Assembly (NCBI RefSeq): GCF_029266855.1
Contig: NZ_JAQSWB010000002.1
Coordinates: 1 to 64,000, forward strand
From: Fluviicola sp.
Lineage (GTDB): Bacteria > Bacteroidota > Bacteroidia > Flavobacteriales_D > Crocinitomicaceae
Direction of reading: 5' to 3'
DNA: 64,000 nt
A model generated the notes under the pieces. It was not told where the DNA came from and searched no databases. It saw nothing but the letters and a program-made list of their open reading frames with translations. Positions 59,157-64,000 of the stretch are shown here, piece by piece; the stretch's first letter is position 1; every line of letters begins with the position of its first letter. The position numbers and the translations under genes were made by a program.

Positions 59157-61523
59157 ATGAAGAAAATGGAACTTTTAGCGACTTCTTTACTATGTATGGG
59201 AAGTTGGATGAGCACTTATGCTCAGGAATTTAAGAAGGTACCTGTTCCAAAAGGAACCTACTCGGAAACAAAATCTTTTGAGCGGATTAATCAGAAACGT
59301 GTGAATAATGCATTCCAGGGAATAAACGAGGTTTACTCCTTCGATTTTACCGGTACACGAACGAAATCTGTTTCTCAGGAGATTGAATCTACAGCAAATC
59401 TTGCACTCAAAAAATCCGGATTTATCGGCTATTCAAATGCTGCTTCTATCTCCGGTTTGCTGGCAATGCGCCCGGAAGTACTTTCGGTTCAATTACCTTA
59501 TGAGGATCGGATCTTAACCCTTGACCTGGTTCAGGTGAATATTTTTACGGATGAGTTTAAACTGGAAACAAGTACCCCGGGGATGGAGAAAGGAGTAAAT
59601 TTCGGATTGTATTACCAGGGAACGGTTCGCGGCGAAGATGCGGTAGTGGGAGTTAGTTTCTTCCGGGACGAGTTCTTTGTTTTGGTTAACAGAAATTCGG
59701 AGGAAGATGCAACGATCGAAGCTGGTCTGATACGCCTTCCGGAGAATAAGACGGGAATACATGTGGTTTATTCAGATGATGATTTGAAAAATAAACCTGT
59801 TTATTCATGTGGCTCAGAAGAATTGGAGCAATACCAGGAAGCTGTTGAGCGGCTTTCTTCTCAAAAAGAGAACCTGGAGCAAATGGAAAAGGCAACTTAC
59901 AAGTGTGTGACTTATTTTTGGGAAACACGGTATAATTTGTTCACTTCGAAAGGAAGTGCGCAAGCCGTTACAAATCACATAACCAACATATTCAATAATT
60001 TCAAATTGCTGTATGAAAACGAGCAGATCGGTTCGAAACTCAACCAGCTTTATGTATGGACAACAGCGGATTCTTATAATGATGATCTGAATACGTTCTC
60101 GGCTAACCGTTCAAATTTCGGGGCAAATATTGCTACACTGTTTTCGAACACAGGTGGCGGAGGTGTTGCCTGGTTAGACCAGTTGTGTGGAAGCAATGAA
60201 TATTACAAACACGGATTTTGCGGGGCCGTCGGAGGAACGGTAAATGCAATCCCAACTTATAGCTGGGCGGTAAACGTTACGGCGCACGAAATTGGTCATA
60301 ATTTGGGATCACCGCATACTCATGCATGCAGCTGGACAGGCGGCGCGATTGACGGATGTGGTCCTGCAGCAGGTTACAGTGAAGGATGTAACGGCCCGAT
60401 TCCTTCGAATGGCGGAACGATCATGAGCTACTGTCATTTGACAAGTACCGGAATGAACTTTACACTTGGGTTTGGTCCTCAACCGGGAAACCTGATCAGA
60501 AGCCGCGTGAATAGTTGTATCACACTGACTTGCAATACTGATGGCGGTGGCGGAACTTGTACAAGCGCATTTGAACCGAATGAAACTCAGGCTGCTGCCA
60601 CAACACTCACAAGCGGAACACCGGTTTCAGCTGCAATCGCAACTTCCGGAGATATCGACTTCTTTAAGATTACTACTTCTGCAGTAACAAACAATGTCTT
60701 TAATCTGGTAGGACCTTCGGGTGTGGATTTCGACCTGGTAATTTACAATAGTGCCGGAACTCAAATCGGTTCAGGAGCGGGAAGTACGGCAACGGAATCC
60801 GTGACGTTGAACGGACAAGCTGCAGGAACGTATTATGCGAAAGTGTTCGGGTATAACAATGCGTTAAGTGCTACATGCTACACGTTTACCGCGACTGCAA
60901 CTGTTGCGAATTGTTCATCGGCTTACGAACCGAATAATTCACTGGCAGCTGCTGCAACGATTCCATTGGCAACAACGATTTCGGCTGCAATTTCTTCAAA
61001 TACGGACCAGGATTACTATAAAGTCACAACTACAGCGGCAGGAACTCATCAGTTTGCCCTTGCCGGACCAAGTGGAGTTGACTACGACCTGAATGTATAC
61101 AACAGTGCAGGTACAGTAATCGGATCCGGAACCGGTTCCACAGCCACCGAGAATGTATCAATCGCAAACCTTGCGGTTGGAACTTATACGGTTCGTGTTT
61201 TTGGTTATAACGGAGCAAACAGTGCAACTTGTTATACCTTGAATGTCGCGAGAACTTCAGCTGCTTTCTTTGGAGAAGAAACTACTGCTTCAACGTATTC
61301 GGTTTATCCGAACCCGACAAAAGACAAACTTGCCATAAGTTCATCAAACCGGGATGAGGTCATGAATGTTGAAGTAATGGATATCAACGGTAAAGTGCTC
61401 TCAAGCCATGAGTTACGAAGTGATAATGTGATTGATGTTTCAGACATCAGTTCGGGAATTTACTTTGTGAAAATTGTTTCAAAGGACAATGAAGTAACAC
61501 AGATTAAATTTGTGAAGGAATAA
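59157..61523 (+). CDS. reprolysin-like zinc metalloprotease, T9SS cargo
   Basis: A 788-residue secreted protease. Signal peptide (LLCMGSWMSTYAQ), a propeptide-like region (about 25-240), then the M12-type catalytic domain (about 240-450) with the zinc motif HEIGHNLGSPHTH and a later MSYCH Met-turn region (TIMSYCHL). Two PPC-like domains follow (about 470-690; FEPNETQAAATTL, YEPNNSLAAAATI). The end is a T9SS type A domain (VYPNPTKDKLAISSSN). It probably degrades extracellular protein. It is followed by a good terminator. Confidence 0.93.
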   Translation: MKKMELLATSLLCMGSWMSTYAQEFKKVPVPKGTYSETKSFERINQKRVNNAFQGINEVYSFDFTGTRTKSVSQEIESTANLALKKSGFIGYSNAASISGLLAMRPEVLSVQLPYEDRILTLDLVQVNIFTDEFKLETSTPGMEKGVNFGLYYQGTVRGEDAVVGVSFFRDEFFVLVNRNSEEDATIEAGLIRLPENKTGIHVVYSDDDLKNKPVYSCGSEELEQYQEAVERLSSQKENLEQMEKATYKCVTYFWETRYNLFTSKGSAQAVTNHITNIFNNFKLLYENEQIGSKLNQLYVWTTADSYNDDLNTFSANRSNFGANIATLFSNTGGGGVAWLDQLCGSNEYYKHGFCGAVGGTVNAIPTYSWAVNVTAHEIGHNLGSPHTHACSWTGGAIDGCGPAAGYSEGCNGPIPSNGGTIMSYCHLTSTGMNFTLGFGPQPGNLIRSRVNSCITLTCNTDGGGGTCTSAFEPNETQAAATTLTSGTPVSAAIATSGDIDFFKITTSAVTNNVFNLVGPSGVDFDLVIYNSAGTQIGSGAGSTATESVTLNGQAAGTYYAKVFGYNNALSATCYTFTATATVANCSSAYEPNNSLAAAATIPLATTISAAISSNTDQDYYKVTTTAAGTHQFALAGPSGVDYDLNVYNSAGTVIGSGTGSTATENVSIANLAVGTYTVRVFGYNGANSATCYTLNVARTSAAFFGEETTASTYSVYPNPTKDKLAISSSNRDEVMNVEVMDINGKVLSSHELRSDNVIDVSDISSGIYFVKIVSKDNEVTQIKFVKE

Positions 61524-61565
61524 GAGATCTGCCCAAAGCTGATGGGCATTAAAACTGTTACGGAG

Positions 61566-61596
61566 GGGACGCGGTGATCGCGTCCCTTTTTCTTTT
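61566..61596 (+). terminator. Rho-independent terminator
   Basis: GGGACGCG and CGCGTCCC form a perfect 8-base stem with a 5-base loop and a T-rich tail (TTTTTCTTTT), 42 bases after the protease stop. Confidence 0.9.
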
Positions 61597-61667
61597 ATAA
61601 CAACAATCAGTGAATAGTGACTACTCTCTGGATGGTATTCGACCTTTTTTTTACACCCAAAACGGTA

Positions 61668-61699
61668 TTGGTTCAAGCCTGAAACGGAATGTAATTTTG
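61668..61699 (+). promoter_or_regulatory. Bacteroidota-type promoter of the TonB receptor
   Basis: TTG at 61668-61670, a 21-base spacer and TAATTTTG at 61692-61699, 35 bases before the GTG start at 61735. Confidence 0.55.
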
Positions 61700-61734
61700 C
61701 AAAAAATATCTGAAGCCAGATAAACAACACTTTT

Positions 61735-64000
61735 GTGAAAAATATATTTCTTTTTATTCTTTTAATGTCAAGTCCGCTTTTGTTTGCTCAAAACGGAGTG
61801 ATAAGCGGGAAGATTCTCGATAATGATCAGGCAGTTCCATTTATTACCATTGCATTGGAAGGGACGGAATTGATCGCAACGACGGACGAAAACGGAAAGT
61901 TCCTGCTTTCAAATATTCCATTCGGGAAATACGTGTTGAAAACACAGAGCGCAGAGCATGAGCCTGTAGAAAAACAAGTTGATCTGAATCAGCCGGCACT
62001 TGATTTGGGAGTTTTAAAAGTGATCAAAATTGCCCAGATTGATGAAATAACAATTTTAGCTAAATCCAAAGTCCAGGAGGTGAAAGAACAGCCCTTTGCT
62101 GTGGAATCGATTGACATGAAACCGGTTCAGAACTTGAATCTCAATGTCAACCAGGTCTTGAACCAGTCAACCGGGGTCCGCATTCGTGAAAGCGGTGGCC
62201 TGGGTTCCGATTTTGTTTTCTCACTGAGTGGCTTTACTGGAAACCAGGTGCGCTTTTTTGTTGACGGATTACCAACTGATGTAATGGGAAGATCTTTCAG
62301 TATCAATGCAATTCCGGTTAATAACGTGGAACGGATTGAAATATATAAAGGGGTTGTGCCGATCAATTTGGGGTCGGATGTTTTGGGCGGCGCGGTCAAT
62401 ATCGTCACAAACAACGGCATTAAAAATTTCCTGGATGTTTCATATGGCTTTGGGTCTTTCAATACGCACCAGGTAAGCTTGGTAGGAAGATACACCACCA
62501 AGAAGGGGTTCATTGTCAGCGCAAGCGCATTTTACAATTATTCGGACAATGATTTCAAGGTCGATATCAATTTATTTAATAAGCAGACAGGGAAGATTGA
62601 TGATCAGACTACTTCTGTTCCCCGTTTCAATGATGCTTTCAAATCTGCAACCGGGATGCTGGAATTTGGCGTGGTCAATAAAAAATGGGCTGACCGTTTC
62701 TTGTTTGGTTTAATTGCGAATACCACATATAAAGAAGTACAGCAGGGAGCAAACATGACTATTGTTGCAGGCGAAGTACACCGCACGGAAAAGAGTTTGA
62801 TCCCAACCCTGAAATACGAAAAGAACAACCTCTTCATCCGGAATTTGAGTTTAAAAGTATCGGCTCTTTATAGTACCATCGAGCAAATGACAGTGGATAC
62901 GAGTTCCCGGATCTATGATTGGAGCGGTAATCACACGATTAAATCTCTGTCGAATACTTCGGGAGAATTGAACTGGTATAAAACCCTTTACAGGTTTAAT
63001 GACCAGGCTGGATTGGCAGTTGCAACTTTGAATTACAAACTGGGAAAATACCATCAGTTTACTTTGAATAATACGTATTCCCGTGTCAGGAGGGTAGGGA
63101 GCGATCCGCTGAAGGTTGATCCGCTTCCGTTTGAGGATCCGAATATTTTGGAGAAGAACTTTACGGGAATTGCTTACCAGTTGAAACTATTCCGCGACCG
63201 TTGGACAACTTCGGTTTTCGGGAAGATGTTTAACATGAATTCGGTTCTGTATAAATCAGATGATAATACCGGTGAAGTTCGTAGGGCAGATAACCAATTT
63301 CAATTGCCGGGATATGGCATCGCAAGCAGTTTCTTCGTGCTGAGCTACCTGCAGTTGAAAGCTTCTTATGAAAATACTTACCGACTGCCGGAAGGACATG
63401 AAGTTTTTGGAGATGGATTGTTGCAGCTTCCCAACCCGGATTTGCAGCCCGAGAAAAGTCAGAACTTCAATGCCGGCTTTCTCTTTGGAAAACGTTTCAA
63501 AAAGCATTTGGTGAATGTCGACTTCAATTACATGTACCGTTTGCCTGAAAATTTAATCCGCTCGGTGGCTATTGGAATTACTTCCCGTTACGAAAACCTG
63601 AGCCAGGCAAAGGTGAATTGTTTTGAAGGAGCGATCAGTTATTCTTATAACGACCAATTCAAAGTGGAATTCAATGCTACTTACCAGAACATTCTGAATG
63701 CTTCTTTGAAACCAAACGGGGAACCGGATGAATTGTACCTGGATCGTTTGCCCAATGCTCCGTACCTGTTCGGGAACGGTTCCTTCACATATAACTCAAA
63801 GCAATTCGGGAAGCACAAACAGCGTGTCGGATTCAACTGGACAACTTCTTACATCGAAGAGTTTTATCTGAAATGGCCGAGTCTTGGATCTTTAAATTCA
63901 AAATTCATTATCCCGAGACAAGTGGTGAGTAATGTTTCCCTTAGTTTCACAAGTCATGCAGGCCGGTACAATGTTTCCGTATCCTGTATGAATCTCTTTG
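61735..64000 (+). CDS. TonB-dependent receptor, C-terminus beyond the window
   Basis: An outer-membrane receptor of which 755 codons are visible; the frame is open from 61735 to the window edge. The start is GTG at 61735, directly before a signal peptide (FLFILLMSSPLLFAQ). An N-terminal carboxypeptidase-regulatory-like domain (about 22-105; GVISGKILDNDQAVPFITIA) is followed by the plug (about 120-240; QVLNQSTGVRIRESGGLGSD, RIEIYKGVVPINLGSDVLGG, the last with the GGAVN motif). A long beta-barrel region follows with ARLSYENTYRLPEGHEVFG-type strands. The ligand is unknown; no SusD-like gene is visible before the edge. Confidence 0.93.
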   Translation, partial: MKNIFLFILLMSSPLLFAQNGVISGKILDNDQAVPFITIALEGTELIATTDENGKFLLSNIPFGKYVLKTQSAEHEPVEKQVDLNQPALDLGVLKVIKIAQIDEITILAKSKVQEVKEQPFAVESIDMKPVQNLNLNVNQVLNQSTGVRIRESGGLGSDFVFSLSGFTGNQVRFFVDGLPTDVMGRSFSINAIPVNNVERIEIYKGVVPINLGSDVLGGAVNIVTNNGIKNFLDVSYGFGSFNTHQVSLVGRYTTKKGFIVSASAFYNYSDNDFKVDINLFNKQTGKIDDQTTSVPRFNDAFKSATGMLEFGVVNKKWADRFLFGLIANTTYKEVQQGANMTIVAGEVHRTEKSLIPTLKYEKNNLFIRNLSLKVSALYSTIEQMTVDTSSRIYDWSGNHTIKSLSNTSGELNWYKTLYRFNDQAGLAVATLNYKLGKYHQFTLNNTYSRVRRVGSDPLKVDPLPFEDPNILEKNFTGIAYQLKLFRDRWTTSVFGKMFNMNSVLYKSDDNTGEVRRADNQFQLPGYGIASSFFVLSYLQLKASYENTYRLPEGHEVFGDGLLQLPNPDLQPEKSQNFNAGFLFGKRFKKHLVNVDFNYMYRLPENLIRSVAIGITSRYENLSQAKVNCFEGAISYSYNDQFKVEFNATYQNILNASLKPNGEPDELYLDRLPNAPYLFGNGSFTYNSKQFGKHKQRVGFNWTTSYIEEFYLKWPSLGSLNSKFIIPRQVVSNVSLSFTSHAGRYNVSVSCMNLF

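Overview
The window reads as a chromosomal segment of a Bacteroidota bacterium, most likely Flavobacteriales and possibly near Fluviicola/Crocinitomicaceae (the genus-level guess is inference). The reasons are several secreted proteins with type IX secretion (T9SS) C-terminal sorting domains, a PorP/SprF plus OmpA/PD40 gene pair, many short-leader promoters of the Bacteroidota type (TAnnTTTG at -7, sometimes TTG at -33), weak Shine-Dalgarno sites, a TonB-dependent receptor, and housekeeping proteins with Bacteroidota traits (Tgt without the usual zinc cysteines, MutS2 without Smr). No prophage, insertion sequence, CRISPR array, rRNA or convincing tRNA was seen.

Layout. 1-8.3 kb: the tail of an unidentified gene, greA, a HIT protein, two convergent SGNH/DUF4886-like esterase paralogs around a repeat island (one translationally coupled to a membrane acyltransferase), then the OmpA/PD40 and PorP/SprF pair. 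8.4-20.8 kb: an adaptor-like lipoprotein, acetyl-CoA synthetase, small conserved genes, a PAS-SpoIIE phosphatase, a secreted T9SS protein with a small partner, rsmG and purL. 21-33.5 kb: a polymerase-like membrane protein, SDR and amidohydrolase operon; acyl-CoA synthetase; topoisomerase IB; glycosyltransferase plus ECF sigma factor; the tgt, LptF/G permease and DUF481 operon; and two tandem small lipoproteins. 33.6-47.5 kb: POT-like transporter, mutS2, exonuclease III, two outer-membrane barrels, dnaB, a secreted protein of a family usually misnamed asparagine synthetase B, a four-helix-bundle protein, trhO, lgt and rimO. 47.6-64 kb: a T9SS adhesin with 72-residue repeats, an HTH regulator, xerD/aroQ back to back, a GxxExxY gene inside inverted repeats, two DUF1304 paralogs with diverged C-terminal halves, a methyltransferase, a cell-surface gene pair, a reprolysin-like metalloprotease and the first 755 codons of a TonB-dependent receptor that runs off the window.

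How the genes work together. Much of the window serves the cell envelope: lipoprotein maturation (lgt), LPS transport (LptF/G-like), outer-membrane barrels, T9SS accessory proteins and their cargo, and surface acylation or glycan genes. The rest is core information processing (greA, dnaB, mutS2, xth, topoisomerase IB, xerD, rsmG, rimO, tgt, trhO) and metabolism (purL, acs, aroQ, acyl-CoA synthetase).

The intergenic DNA is unusually rich in dispersed and palindromic repeats of several unrelated types. No clearly new multi-gene system was found. The best leads are the DUF1304 paralogs with a near-identical membrane half and diverged outer half, the coupled acyltransferase/SGNH-PKD pair, the inverted-repeat-bounded GxxExxY cassette, a composite dispersed repeat element, and a set of promoters placed so close to start codons that the mRNAs may be leaderless. 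Start codons were moved from the longest reading frame to a better internal codon for many genes; each entry says so.
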